A stretch of 64,000 nucleotides of DNA. Source: Gonocerus acuteangulatus. Taxonomy: Eukaryota > Arthropoda > Insecta > Hemiptera > Coreidae. Below are positions 33,340 to 43,689 of this stretch, one piece after another (the first letter of the stretch is position 1; each line of letters starts with the position of its first letter). The notes under the pieces are model-generated. The model was not told where the DNA came from. It saw nothing but the letters and a program-made list of their open reading frames with translations, and ran no database searches. The stretch is taken from NCBI GenBank assembly GCA_946811695.1, contig OX328123.1, forward strand, positions 39,766,136 through 39,830,135, read 5' to 3'. A program made the position numbers and the translations under genes.

Positions 33340-34415
33340 AATAATAATAATTTTACATTGTCACGAAAATTTCATTCACTCTATCAAAAATGCAGAGAGT
33401 TACAAAGAAATGGAGCGCTCAGGTATGTATGGTTCAAAGGCGGTAGGTTACTCGTCAAAGAAATAGACACTTCTAAGGCAGATACAATAAATCAGGACGA
33501 AGATCTGGATATATTTTACCAAAAATTAGAAAAGAACTATCACACAGACTCCGATGAATTTAGTCTGAGTAAAGAAGATAAAGATAAGCAACCAGAGCCA
33601 GAAGTAGTAAACAGCCCTAACAAGAAGAAGAAAAGGAAGAGGAAACCTAGATGGATTACTTCCAGACTAGATGGAGGATTGTCTACTTCAAGGGGAACAT
33701 CGGATCAAACATCGGTTTGCTGTCACAGCTTCAACCATCAAAAAGAAATCTTGTGAGAAATCCAGTGGTCGGACACTAAACTATCTAACTCAAAACTAAC
33801 AAAGCCTACAGTTATAGATATAATTAATCACTAGATAATATTCTATTTGATTTTAATATACTTTCGGACTTTCTTAAAATTTCATATTCTCCTAGAAATG
33901 ATAGAACTAATATAAACTAATTTAATCCTAGAACCCAACGCAACTACAATTATTCCTAGTGACTTTAATTGCTTCCATGCTTAAGATCCTTTTTTGTTGT
34001 TCTTTTATAATACTAATGTTTATCTCCATTTATAGCATGTTAGTGGCATTTGGTGATTCGTGAATGAGCGCGAGTGTAAATAGAAAGAAATGTGATAGCA
34101 CGTGCATATTTAGACTAATGTTGTATCTGTATAAATATAAATAGTCTATACAGAATATATTTAGTTATTTTTAATGTGCATCATAAACAATATTTATTAA
34201 AGTCGATACAAATAAGTTATTTTTTGGAAATTATAAGTAGTAATTTATTATTGTACTATAAATGTTTGATATCGTTGTACGTAAGATTGCAATTAGATTA
34301 ACGTATGCCTCTAATAATACTAACATTAACTATACTAATATCATTATATAAGGCCTACTCCTCGCTATGGGGAAACCTTGTAAGCGATTAACAAAAATAA
34401 ATAAATAATAATAAT
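33340..34415 (+). mobile_element. ORF1-only LINE-like element (FP half-LINE), copy 1
   Basis: The homologous copy at 37540-38345 defines this unit: a 3' part of an ORF1-type gene, then about 650 bp of untranslated sequence with matching landmarks (gcatttggtgattcgtgaat, tattaaagtcgata, cttatataaggcctact-like), ending ctcgctatggggaaaccttg and an aaataaataaataa tail. No reverse transcriptase lies between ORF and tail in either copy. The architecture is that of a half-LINE, mobilised in trans, or of a processed copy of a host gene. Confidence 0.6.
33358..33756 (+). pseudogene. FP25-like domain protein fragment (ORF1 type), copy 1
   Basis: A 132-codon open frame without an ATG start, so 5'-truncated. 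Residues 1-60 include LSRKFHSLYQKCRELQRNGA-type wording, then YVWFKGGRLLVKE, then a D-x-D-I-F-Y-x-K-L end. This is the pattern of the C-terminal domain of the baculovirus FP25 family, which is also found in ORF1 of many insect retroelements. Next comes an acidic TDSDEF segment and a lysine/arginine-rich tail near residues 95-105 (NSPNKKKKRKRKPRW), which could bind nucleic acid or act as a nuclear localisation signal. Copy 2 keeps the acidic and basic parts. Family assignment is from memory of the motif and was not searched. Confidence 0.6.
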
Positions 34416-34656
34416 TTTATTATATATTGAGTTAAGGTATGTAAATTTTGTACTAATTTAATCTTTAAGAAATTAATTTATTTTCATTTATTTTTAGTTA
34501 AAATTTATTATTTCTCATAGTATTATTATTCAATTATGTAAATAGAATACATGTTTATCTGTCTGTGTCTATGAATGTATTATTAACATAGGGCTAAAAA
34601 ACATTATATAAGGCCAACTCCTTGCAATGGGGAAACCTTTTATCCAATAAATACAT

Positions 34657-34660
<4 letters not shown>
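34416..34660 (+). repeat. FP half-LINE 3' end, copy 3 (5'-truncated)
   Basis: acattatataaggccaactc, then cttgcaatggggaaacctt, then aataaatacataaaa, repeats the 3' terminus of the FP half-LINE. Only the last part of the untranslated region is recognisable, and the 5' limit is uncertain. Confidence 0.6.

Positions 34661-34661
<1 letters not shown>

Positions 34662-34699
<38 letters not shown>
34662..34699. repeat. (TA)n microsatellite
   Basis: About 18 TA units directly after the FP half-LINE tail. Confidence 0.95.
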
Positions 34700-34703
<4 letters not shown>

Positions 34704-34815
34704 TTGTGTTTAGCTTACATTAAGAAAATTATTCAGGAATACAGCGTACACTTCCCATTTTCTGAGGAATATGCGTTGTTATTTAGCTCCTGCGTGACGG
34801 ACCTTTTATCTTCAG
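34700..34815 (-). repeat. CAGGARCTGC-family terminal copy
   Basis: attattcaggaatacag, then tctgaggaatatgcg, then tagctcctgcgtgacggacc, matches 6951-7030 and the split copy at 52985-53312. Confidence 0.6.
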
Positions 34816-35756
34816 GGTTGACCGACTCTGGAAAACAATCGAATGGAATTTGACCAAGAGGATCAACTAAACATTTGACAAATAGTGTCTGGACCTGAAA
34901 ACACTTTAATTTTGACTTAGATCTCTCTCTTATTCATAATTTTGTTTATTATTCTAAATAGAGTGTCTAGCGATGTGGGACCGAATTCCGTCTATGATTT
35001 TTTTTTTAGGGGGGGCTCGCTGAATAAATGTCCTGCTCCTTCATGGATGTGGAGAAAGGTTTACATATATTAGATTGTCTAGCCCTAACGACCTTAGGAC
35101 GGGTTGAAAACTAAAAACAAAACCTAACCCGAAGAAGACTGCTGGAGCATTGAGCAAAGTTAGTTTGTTGAAGAGAATTAAACAAGAACGCCCGGAAGAG
35201 CTGAGGGTGGAAAGTGGGAGGATTACTTCTGGGAAGGTAGCTTTTAGAGACGGATACAATTCCATTTCAGACCGTTTTTTTTTATTCTTTGTCAAAAGCT
35301 TTCATTAATTTGGTTGGAAGTGTAATCTGCCTTTTTCCAGATTTCCAATCACATAGCCACCACAATATTTGGCGTTCAATTTTTCCCCTGGAAGCTTCCA
35401 TGTTATCAAACTGGCAATATAAGAGCTCCAACCCTGACTGCAGAATCTCGTCGAGATGAAGTGGTTTTGTCGAGAATAAGAATTGGACACATTGGTTTGT
35501 GTGTTTACTTGGCTATTTATTAATGCAGTTGTGTGCGTATTCAGTTCTTTTTGACTATGTTTTATTCTCGTTTCGATCTTTATTTTATTCTGTCTCTTCA
35601 GACCTCAAAATAATTTGATACAAATACTTTGAATTGATCAAACCTATTGATTGCTTTGATTTGTGAGCTACCTATTTAGCTCACTAGATTTTCAATCACA
35701 CGTTTATAAATAGGTAACAATGGCACAAATATAGACGTATATAAGTGCATATACAG
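34816..35756. other. Intergenic DNA
   Basis: Open frames at 35041-35295 and 35305-35490 (minus) have no recognised motif. No repeat end was noted. Confidence 0.4.
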
Positions 35757-35965
35757 GGTCTCCTCTTGGTCCAGTGGTTAACGCCAAGGATTTGAGTTCC
35801 GCTTGTAGATGCACGCTGAATTCTTTCATCCTAGAGCCCGTTGAATGAATTCTCAGCTCCACCGTGGATCAGGGAATTCCTTCCCTGATTGTATTGGGTG
35901 AGTCGCCTTTGTGAGGGAACTTAACTAGGGGTTGAGGGAACTGAATAAATAAAAAATCAACCAAT
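35757..35965 (+). repeat. SINE-B, tRNA-headed
   Basis: Head gggtctcctcttggtccagt, then ggttaacgcc. Body agagcccgttgaatgaattc, then tcagctccaccgtgg, then gagtcgcctttgtgaggga, then acttaactaggggttgaggg, with an aataaataaa tail. The same head and body order occurs at 52589-52755 and on the minus strand at 41080-41265. The B box is degraded. Confidence 0.7.
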
Positions 35966-35984
35966 ATTGGTTGAATTTATGAAA

Positions 35985-36330
35985 ACAAATACCGTCACGC
36001 AGGAGCTGCATAACTAAGCACTTTCCTCAGAATTTGGGTAGTGTAGATCGCATTCCTGAATAATTTGCTTAAAATAACCTATATAAATAAAATAAAAACA
36101 TGAATAGTTTTGCTCTTTTACGTTTGCAATAAGCAACACAATCAAATTATTGTAATTTGCATAGTTTTTTGTATGCTTAGTACACAAACTACTTAATAAA
36201 TACACGAAAACTTTTCATTTTCGTCTGAGGCGGGAACGGGATTCAGCAACCCTGGAGGTAGACGTGAGAACTAATTTCAAGAAAGAGGCACCCAGAGGCA
36301 GCTTTGTTAACTTTGTGTAAAAGTTAACAA
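35985..36330 (+). repeat. Copy of the inner palindrome-arm repeat
   Basis: accgtcacgcaggagctgca, then taactaagcactttcctcag, then atttgggtagtgtagat, then taaaataacctatataaata, through cttaataaatacacg and gggaacgggattcagcaacc. This is collinear with the right palindrome arm from 7205 to about 7500, so the arm contains a dispersed element here. Confidence 0.75.
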
Positions 36331-36524
36331 CGCTGCCATAAATAAATCTTAATCTGTATTCACTCGCTCGTAGAAACTGCTTTCATATGACATAGTTTGT
36401 CCAGTTTAAGGAGTGGAGATATAGATGGGAAATATGAAGAAGATGTAAATTCATCAAATCGTAATTTCTGTTAATATATGAAAGTAATGAGGCAACCATC
36501 TGACTTAAGAGTTAGATTCTGGGA

Positions 36525-36740
36525 AAATGTGTGCGTGTGTGTCTGTTAAATTGGTAGTGGCTACAGTTTTGGGTTTTCCCTTCGAAGCTCGGCACCCGAC
36601 ATTCTCATATCAAACGCCTGCATGTGTTGATTAAATCGCATAATCGACATATTAGGAATGGTGGTTTACTCCGTTATCAAATTAATTATTTACCCGTACC
36701 TGATGTTATTTTTATTTCCTTATAACGTAACACGTTAAGT
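36525..36740 (+). repeat. Degenerate 142-bp-repeat element copy
   Basis: gtctgttaaattggtagtgg, then ctacagttttgggttttccc, then tcatatcaaacgcctg, parallels the first unit of the array at 5940-6030 and the 32.4-kb copy. Confidence 0.5.
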
Positions 36741-36933
36741 AATTATTGAGAAACGTGTGTTACGAAAATAGGCATAAAAGTTCCATTAATAGTCTTAGTT
36801 TACGCACAATATGTATACCTATTTTTTTTTTTTAATAATGAAGTCCGCTGTTCATATGAAATATAAAAAGACCTAACATTTTTATTCAAAATTTGCCATT
36901 TCACAAGTAAACCCATCGTGTGGACTTCCTAGT

Positions 36934-37062
36934 ACTGAATTGACAATAAAACATACAGTAAAAGACTGCATATGACGGAATGACTTGAACATCCCTTTCA
37001 ACATGCCCGACCTTCTCGCTGAAGTTAGCCAGTATACAAACATTATCTTAAGATATCTATAA
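36934..37062 (+). pseudogene. Non-LTR reverse transcriptase C-terminus (RT-A), copy 3
   Basis: The frame TELTIKHTVKDC, stop, RNDLNIPFNMPDLLAEVSQY, then a tail ending RYL and TAA (37060-37062) aligns with RT-A copies 1 and 2 (LTIKHxLxxC, then DLNLPYN/M-x-E-LL). The first Cys pair is lost. A stop follows the knuckle Cys, as in copy 2 a few codons later. Confidence 0.7.
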
Positions 37063-37068
37063 AGAAAC

Positions 37069-37504
37069 AATATTATTCAATTGTATTTTTTAAAAATTAT
37101 CCTTTTTTTCTCCAAAAAAAGGAAAGAATTCTGAGATCAGTGTTATTTCAAGGTTAAATTGGTGTGATCAATTCCTCAGACCTTAAATCCTTTATTTATT
37201 TGTACATTGAACGTTTCTGCCTTCAGGCCATTTTCAATTTCTAGAAATAAAATGAAGCAAGTGTTACAAATATCTTAATTTAACCCTTTTACTAACTAAT
37301 TTATAATAAAATTGGACATAGGGTTAAATTATTATAAATTAGTAAGTAAGAGGGTTAAATAAAGATATTTGTAACACTTGCTTTATTTTATTTCTAGAAA
37401 TTGAAAATGGCCTGAAGGCAGAAACTTTTAATGTACAAATAAATAAAGGATTTAAGGTCTGAGGAATTGATCACACGAATTTAACCTTGAAATATTATTC
37501 AATT
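37069..37504. mobile_element. Fold-back Penelope-like insertion with 14-bp target duplication
   Basis: AATATTATTCAATT occurs at 37069-37082 and again at 37491-37504, so the insertion is 37083-37490 (408 bp). From 37144 onward it is one large inverted repeat running to about 37494. Both arms carry caaggttaaattgg-type ends, aaatcctttatttatttgta and the motif ggcctgaaggcagaaac. That motif has the order CUGAAG ... GAAAC of the hammerhead-associated region of Penelope-like elements but lacks a proper stem II. Tail-to-tail inverted copies and variable-length duplications are known for Penelope-like elements. Confidence 0.65.
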
Positions 37505-37539
37505 TTACCCCATGAATGAGGACATATTATATTATGCCC

Positions 37540-38345
37540 TTTATCTAAAATGTAAAGATTTACAAAGAAATGGAGCACTAAGGGAAGGGAAACATCTAAG
37601 GCAAGTAAAATAAATCATGATGAAGACCTCTTTATGTTTTACCGTAAATTGGAAAATAAATACTACACAGATTCCGATGAATTTAATCTGAGTAAAGATG
37701 ATAAAGAAAAGCAGCCAGAGCTGGATGTAGTGAATAGCCCTAACAAGAAGAAGAAGAAGAAGAGGAAAAGGAAACCTAGATGGAATACTTCCTGACTGGA
37801 TGGAGAATTGTCTTGTTCAAGTGGATCTTCCGATCGAACATCGGTTTGCTGTTGCTGCACCGACCATCAAAGAGATACCTATTAGTGAGAGAGCCAGACG
37901 TCGGTTACTGTACTATCTAACTCAATAATAACAATTTTTAAATTCTAATGGTTATCTTGTTTATAACATGTTTGTGGCATTTGGTGATTCGTGAATGAGT
38001 GTAAATAGACAAAAAGTGAGATAGCACGTGTATATTTAGGCTAATGTTGTATATGTATAAATATAAATAGGCTATATACAATATATTTAGTTATTTCTGA
38101 TGTGCATCATAAACAATATTTATTAAAATCTATATGAATAAGTTATTTTTTGGAAATTATAAGTTATAATTGATCATTGTGCTATAAATGTTTAATATAG
38201 TTGTACATAAGATAGCAATTAGATTAACATATGCCTCTAATAATATAAAAATTAACTATAGTAATATCATTATATAAGGCCTACTCCTCGCTATGGGGAA
38301 ACCTTGTATGTAAGCGATAAACTAAAATAAAATAAATGAATAAGG
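37540..38345 (+). mobile_element. FP half-LINE, copy 2
   Basis: Collinear with 33390-34415 apart from a deletion of about 45 bp that removes the WFKGG segment. It has the same untranslated landmarks and ends ctcgctatggggaaaccttg, then taaaataaaataaatgaa. The shared 3' end and the variable 5' ends point to target-primed reverse transcription. Confidence 0.65.
37592..37795 (+). pseudogene. FP-domain protein C-terminal tail, copy 2
   Basis: The frame TSKASKINHDEDLFMFYRKL, then YYTDSDEFNLSKDDKEKQPE, then NSPN followed by a run of Lys/Arg and KPRWNTS, ends at TGA 37793-37795. It aligns with residues 38-100 of copy 1. The acidic-then-basic tail is well kept, while the copy itself is truncated and deleted upstream. 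Confidence 0.6.
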
Positions 38346-38992
38346 ACATATTCCTTATGACTTAAAAAATTAAGAGTTTAATTTTTTCTTAAATAATTTT
38401 TATTTTTGTGATACGTTAATAAAAGAATCCCATTTGAGATAATGCAATATTTAACACAGTAATAGTTATTCTGAAGACAACTCAGAATGATTATCATCCA
38501 AGATAAGAAACACAAGAAAAAAAATTAAAAGAAATTATAATTTGATAGTGTTGATTTTGGCAACATTTTTCGGCAATGAGGGAATTAATGACCTTCAGAG
38601 AAATATGCATAGTTTACGCAGTTTATGTAGGTTCATTTTTTTCGTAAATTAAAATAATAAAATTTAAAAAATGACTACAAAAAATAAAAGTGTAAAATAC
38701 GATTATAAAAATAAATATTGGAGTTTATTAAATATTTAAATTTAATTTTGTGAAACACGAGGTCCTTATAAACTGGATAAGTCCCGAAATTATTAGCCAA
38801 TTAGGGTAAATACCTATAGAGGAAAAAGGCTGAAGGACGAAAGTAGCTGTTTTTTAATTGTCCTCAATGCAGAAGTTTTCTCGAGTTTTCATTTCATTCC
38901 TACCGGCAAAAGGATTTCACTGTCTCTACGTTTCAATTTAAAATGATGAGACAATATTGTAACAAACTGGCAACATGCTGATAATGTATCAC

Positions 38993-38994
<2 letters not shown>
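38346..38994. other. AT-rich intergenic DNA
   Basis: No gene seen. Confidence 0.45.

Positions 38995-39054
<60 letters not shown>
38995..39054. repeat. (CT)n(TA)n compound microsatellite
   Basis: About 21 CT units run into 9 TA units, resembling 14861-14932. Confidence 0.95.
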
Positions 39055-39055
<1 letters not shown>

Positions 39056-39118
39056 AATAATTGATTTATAAGTATTAACAAATCAAGGCGGGTTGCTTTT
39101 TAAAATGATGCATAATCG

Positions 39119-39379
39119 TATGAAGGGGTCGGGGCAAAGTAGTGCCATGCAAAATTTTTAAAACTTAACTGTAGCTGTTATATGTTGGCTATTATGTGGG
39201 ACTATCAGTCTATGATGATTCTACTAAGATATGACTAGAAAGTGCTCTCTATGCTACTTAATCTTGTTGCCTCTAACCATTTCAAGTGATAGTCCCACAT
39301 GATATCCAACATATAGCAGCTACAGTGAAGTTTTGTTAAAAAATGTTGCTTGGCACTATTTTGCCCCGACCCCTTTATA
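39119..39379. mobile_element. 257-bp MITE with long inverted repeats and TA duplication
   Basis: The left arm 39121-39207 (tgaaggggtcggggcaaagt, then agtgcc) pairs with the right arm 39287-39377 (tggcactattttgccccgac, then cccttta) over about 85 bp, with some mismatches and small gaps. TA flanks both ends (39119-39120 and 39378-39379), consistent with a Tc1/mariner-type transposase. The loop of about 80 bp has no coding frame. I saw no second copy in the window. Confidence 0.8.
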
Positions 39380-40873
39380 TATGAGAATGAAAAGAAAATT
39401 CAAAAGTATAATTTATTTATAATTGTTGATGCTCTGAAGCTTTGGCGAATACCTTATATTCCTCAGTGTGAGCCGAGTATGTTAATTCTTAAGAAATAAA
39501 TAAATGGAAAATAAATTAAAAAAATAATTATCTTTAAAAAAAAAATAAATAAATTGAAAATTATTGTTATAAAAAAGAAGATGGTAATAAAAATTTAAAG
39601 CAGAAATCATTCTGTGGCGCTCTAAGGTTATTGCAATAATAAGTGCATTGTTCTTCTTATGTTTATGTAATCATTTGCCCAAGGTTGTATGTAAAGTCTA
39701 TATTTTATGGAATATGTTATTGTGTTTTAAATAGGTCAGTAATGTATGTATATGTTGGCTGAATTGAGAAATTACATCTATCAGGTCATGTGGAATGTCC
39801 AAGTTAAATCGTAACCGACGTGTTTTACAGTAAGTTCTGTGTTACAATGTTTACATTTTGGTTTGTCATCAGGTACTCACGGGACAGAGTCAAAAAATTG
39901 GGACAAAAAAATTATTGGAAAATAGTTACGGAATATGAATTCCAGATAGATTTAAATTGAAGCGAAAGTGATTATGAAAATAGGGGAAAATATTTGAAAT
40001 AGAAATAAAAAAAAAGAAAAGAAATATATATTTATGTTTCACTTGTAATATTTATGGCTTCTTTGAACGAGAAAATTAATCTTTAAAAAAATGGAATAAA
40101 TAATCAGCTACGAAACAATATCAAAAAGTTAGAGAGGAATTGCGATAAATAGGCGGGGCCTAGAGGGGGGTAGTGATAATTATTAACAAAATTGAATCAA
40201 TATTGCCAATGATTAGTGAAAAGACAATGTTTAGAATTATGAGAAAAAAATGAGAATATGTTACTTATATAACATTTTATTTTTGTATAAAATACATAGT
40301 TTTATTAGTCTAATTATGGAACCCCGAAAATATCCCTGTTCGTAATCGAAGCGGTCAACAATCTGTTCTTAATAATGTAAAATATGGTTTTAATATGTTT
40401 AGATGTAACATTTTTACGAGGGAATAAAAAAATAAAATTAAATAATACTAAAAAATGCCTTATATAAGAAAGTATTTATAATTAAAGAAATTTGTATATT
40501 TATACATTCCAAAAAACAAAAACAAAACATGACTACCACCAACTCTATGACAACTTAACTGTCATACGATCTCGACCGTCAAACAGAAGTATCCACCAAA
40601 GCTGTCTTAATTTACTGGATGTGCCGCTCCAAGGAGTAGAAGCACTAACAAACTTTTATTAATATCGTATTCCCATTATAGTAATTGAGGAAAATTTCGC
40701 TCCTTTCAAGACGGGGAACGTTCAGAATATTTTTCTTATTTCCACTTGAGGTAGTTTATTATTGTGTGGGAATAAGAAATCAATACGACGTTACAGACAT
40801 AACTTGCGAAAATTCATTAATTGAAATTGAGAATTTCCGAAGCAAAAATGGCACAAAGTATGATATAGGATGA
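39380..40873. other. AT-rich intergenic DNA
   Basis: No gene supported. A 62-codon frame at 40685-40873 has no family motif. Confidence 0.45.
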
Positions 40874-40925
40874 GTGACATCTTGAAGAAGCTGGAGAGGA
40901 AACCGGCGAAATATTGCTATGACAG
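40874..40925 (+). ncRNA. Degenerate hammerhead/Penelope-like motif
   Basis: acatcttgaagaagctgg, then agaggaaaccggcgaaat, then attgctat, has the order UUGAAGA, a five-pair stem II (GCUGG with CCGGC, one wobble), then GAAA. Core C3 is a U, and stem III and the cleavage site are not clear, so it is unlikely to be active. The open frame reading across it (40870-41061) runs into (TA)n and is not a gene. Confidence 0.4.
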
Positions 40926-40993
40926 GAGGAGCAAGACCGCTGGAGAAAGAAGCCGAATTACCAACACATGGAATTCCCAGCGAAGTAGCTTAA

Positions 40994-40996
<3 letters not shown>

Positions 40997-41060
<64 letters not shown>
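40997..41060. repeat. (TA)n microsatellite
   Basis: About 32 TA units. Confidence 0.95.
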
Positions 41061-41063
<3 letters not shown>

Positions 41064-41079
41064 GAGAATTGACTAATAT

Positions 41080-41265
41080 TATTCACTAAGTTCCCTTAAC
41101 GCCTCTTGGTGGTTTATGTTTTTCTTTCACGGCGAATCAGCTTTTATATGGTTTAGCAGAGAATATTTCTGAAAAAAACAACCCGCTACAGACGAGATTC
41201 GAGCCCAAATCTCCCTTAGGAGAATCCAGCTTGCTAGCCGCTCGACCGTGGGTAGATAATTACCT
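41080..41265 (-). repeat. SINE-B copy (minus)
   Basis: On the minus strand: cccacggtcgagcggctagc, then gctcgaatctcgtctgtagc, then gggttgtttttttc. Further on are gattcgccgtgaaag and gcgttaagggaacttagtg, which match the distal body of the 35.8-kb copy (gagtcgcctttgtgag, gggaacttaactagg). Confidence 0.7.
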
Positions 41266-41984
41266 TTATTATATAGAATTTAAATAATGTTGCAAAAATA
41301 TTTTAAGAAATTAATAATTATTGTTGGGAATAATTTTATGTAGAAAATTCGTACGAGTCATGGAAAACCTCTATATGATATTGAATACGTTGGTACATCT
41401 GTTATTATTTTATTTTAAACTATTTTGAATTTCGCGGTCATTAGAAAATATTTCCTATATAACACTTACTTAGCCGGGGTGAGCAGTGCTAATTACTTTG
41501 AATCTCCGGTCAGCTGCCTGCGACTACGGAACTGCAACTTGTTAGAAAGAATCACCTAAGAATTGAGAACACCTATGAAATCCTTGCCTAATTTTTTTTT
41601 TTTTTTTTTTGCGGCCCGCGACACTATGACCAAAACGTGTTTGAGGCCCCTATGAAAAAAAGGTTGAGTGACAATGACAGTTACTACAGAATAACTTTAT
41701 TAACTTGAGTACGACAAATACATATTTTACGATTACTTATCACTACGTATATGTTCTACTACAAACCATATGCCTTGAGTTTTCTAATAATGAACTTAAC
41801 TTCATTTTTTGATGAAAGTAACAACCGGTGTGCACTTATTTTGTAAATTTGTTGTTTTGTAGAACATACTTTTATTGACACATAAAACAACTCCTTACTG
41901 ATATTATTTTAAGAACTATTTTCGTTGTATGTTTCATCTGCTGCAGCGCATAACCTTTGTTTTTATTGTATTTGTTTCTTGTGT
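41266..41984. other. Intergenic DNA
   Basis: A T run at about 41592-41610, followed by gcggcccgcgacactatgac, may be another SINE tail but does not match clearly. Confidence 0.35.
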
Positions 41985-42110
41985 GCCCGAGAGTGCCAAG
42001 GTGTCAGCACCCCGCGTGGATTTGATTATCATAAGGAGTGGTGCTTTTCCTGGCTAGAAAAGGGTGATAAACTGCAGTCAACTCGTTCTAATGATCTTTG
42101 TTTTTACAAC
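41985..42110 (+). repeat. Degenerate SINE-A
   Basis: gtgcccgagagtgccaaggt, then gtcagcaccccgcgtgg, then ggctagaaaagggtgataaa, then ctcgttcta follows the order of SINE-A (cccgatggccgtgagtg, ggctaaaaaagggtggtaac, cccgtccta). Confidence 0.5.
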
Positions 42111-42554
42111 TTGACAATACCTTAGTTACTTCCCCCCCCCCCCCCTTTTTTTTATTAAATACTCAACTACATCATATAGGGACCAGTATTCTAGACGTCA
42201 TGGGGCTCTCGGTGGTACAAACCCGACAGTCACGAACATTGTGTTGACTCTTTTTGGCTAGTCTATGGCGAATTTCCCGTATGAAAATAAATCCACAATT
42301 TATCGAGGTTCTTTAAAAAGGGCTGCAACAAGTAGATATCTCGGCATTTATGACTAAAGTATTCAATGCCCCATAAAAAAAGGAAGAAAAAAAGATCAGT
42401 CTTTACAACTTAAGAAGCTTCTGTGATACGGCTTTTATTTTAATATCAGATTAAATCTTATTTGGGAAGGTATCCATTAGCTGCAGCCCTAATTATTAAT
42501 GACAAATACTAATCACGTGGAACAATTAAAAGAAATTAACTGATAAAAAAATGT
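42111..42554. other. Intergenic DNA
   Basis: A C13 run at 42134-42146 is followed by a T run. The stretch 42225-42375 (tttttggctagtctatggcg, aaaagggctgcaacaagtag) may be another very worn SINE-A body. Confidence 0.3.
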
Positions 42555-42640
42555 GAGTGTTAACTCGTTAACCATTCTTGAAAGGGTTGTGGGTTTGATT
42601 TCCACTAAATATGTTGACAAAGTCAGCTGTTAAAACAAAT
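42555..42640 (+). repeat. Possible SINE-A head fragment
   Basis: tgtgagtgttaactcgttaa, then gggttgtgggtttgatttcc, then act, resembles the A- and B-box region of SINE-A. Confidence 0.35.
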
Positions 42641-43003
42641 ATAAAAGAGCCAAACGTTTTCTTTTTTTGTAGTCTAAGCCTTGCTACCTGATTCAGTATA
42701 CGAAGCTTAATGACCTGCCTTAGTATAAGCTATATTTACGAAGATATAAATTTAATTGAATGAAAAATTCCAATCATGTAAGATTATTAAAATGAGGATG
42801 GACAGTTCAAAGATTGGAGTTTACCATTAGCTAACGTGTAAAATCAATCATTTAGGAAAAATTGTGGAAAGATCATAGCCTTTTTTTCGGCAAGATGCAA
42901 GGAAAAAAAAAATAAATCATCGGTAAACAGTAGACCATGGGTGCATATCCTGACTTTGGTAAACAATAGAATTGAAACAGAAATGTAAATGCTTTTAATA
43001 ATC
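42641..43003. other. AT-rich intergenic DNA
   Basis: No gene seen. Confidence 0.45.
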
Positions 43004-43600
43004 TTACCTCAAAGTATTGAAGGACAGAATGAATGAAAATCTTTTAAACCAAACACCCTTGGGCCCCTGAAGTGAGGACTCACCGAGGTGGCAGCTCCGA
43101 AGATGAGCAACATGTAACAAGTACTTGTCTGTCTTGGATCGGGTTGTGCTTACGTGTGGGAAAAAACGGGCTGCACGGGTTCCGCCCCTTTCCATCTCCC
43201 ACCTGACGGCGATTCCTTCCAGGACACAATGATTAATTATATCGGAGGACACACAAGGAAGGAACCAGTGCGAGGGGTCGAGCACGAGGGGTGGAGGAAG
43301 GTCTTTTCAATAATAGTGCAATAAATCTTGGAGTATGAAGAGGATCCCTATAGGAGGGTGGAACACCCCCTCTCTCGCCCAAGATCAAACAGACTCTTCG
43401 GCGTGCTCTTTAAACTCCAACCGGTCTAGAGAGAACCCTTCCCGCTTCGGACTTTTAAATCCACCCCCTAACGTATCCAAGGGCGGGCCGACACCCAGTC
43501 CTACCTCATCCACGGATAAGCCCCCAATCCTTTTATTCGTATTCATAAGTCTAACTGGATCCACATCCTCAAAAAGGCGAAATATAAGTTAAAAATGTAT
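43004..43600 (+). other. GC-richer block with unassigned open frames
   Basis: This stretch is clearly richer in G and C than its surroundings and carries an 85-codon frame at 43335-43592 (MKRIPIGGWNTPSLAQDQTD at its start, proline/serine-rich later) and a 93-codon frame on the other strand at 43004-43285. The plus-strand frame has the look of the start of a retroelement ORF1, but I cannot match it to a family. I list it as a compositional island and not as a gene. Confidence 0.3.
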
Positions 43601-43689
43601 GGCCGCCAAATTGATGCCACAAGAAATACTGTATAGAACAAATTTTGTAAAAACCGCCAACAGGATATCAGATTAAAACGTTGACCGCA

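Noticed and set aside
33358..33756. Integrated baculovirus FP25 gene
   Set aside because: The FP25-like domain is also common in insect retroelement ORF1 proteins. The shared 3' end and A-rich tail of the two copies point to retrotransposition and not to viral integration.
43068..43100. Hammerhead motif (ccctgaagtgaggactcacc)
   Set aside because: The first core strand reads CUGAAGU and no GAA follows the potential stem II.
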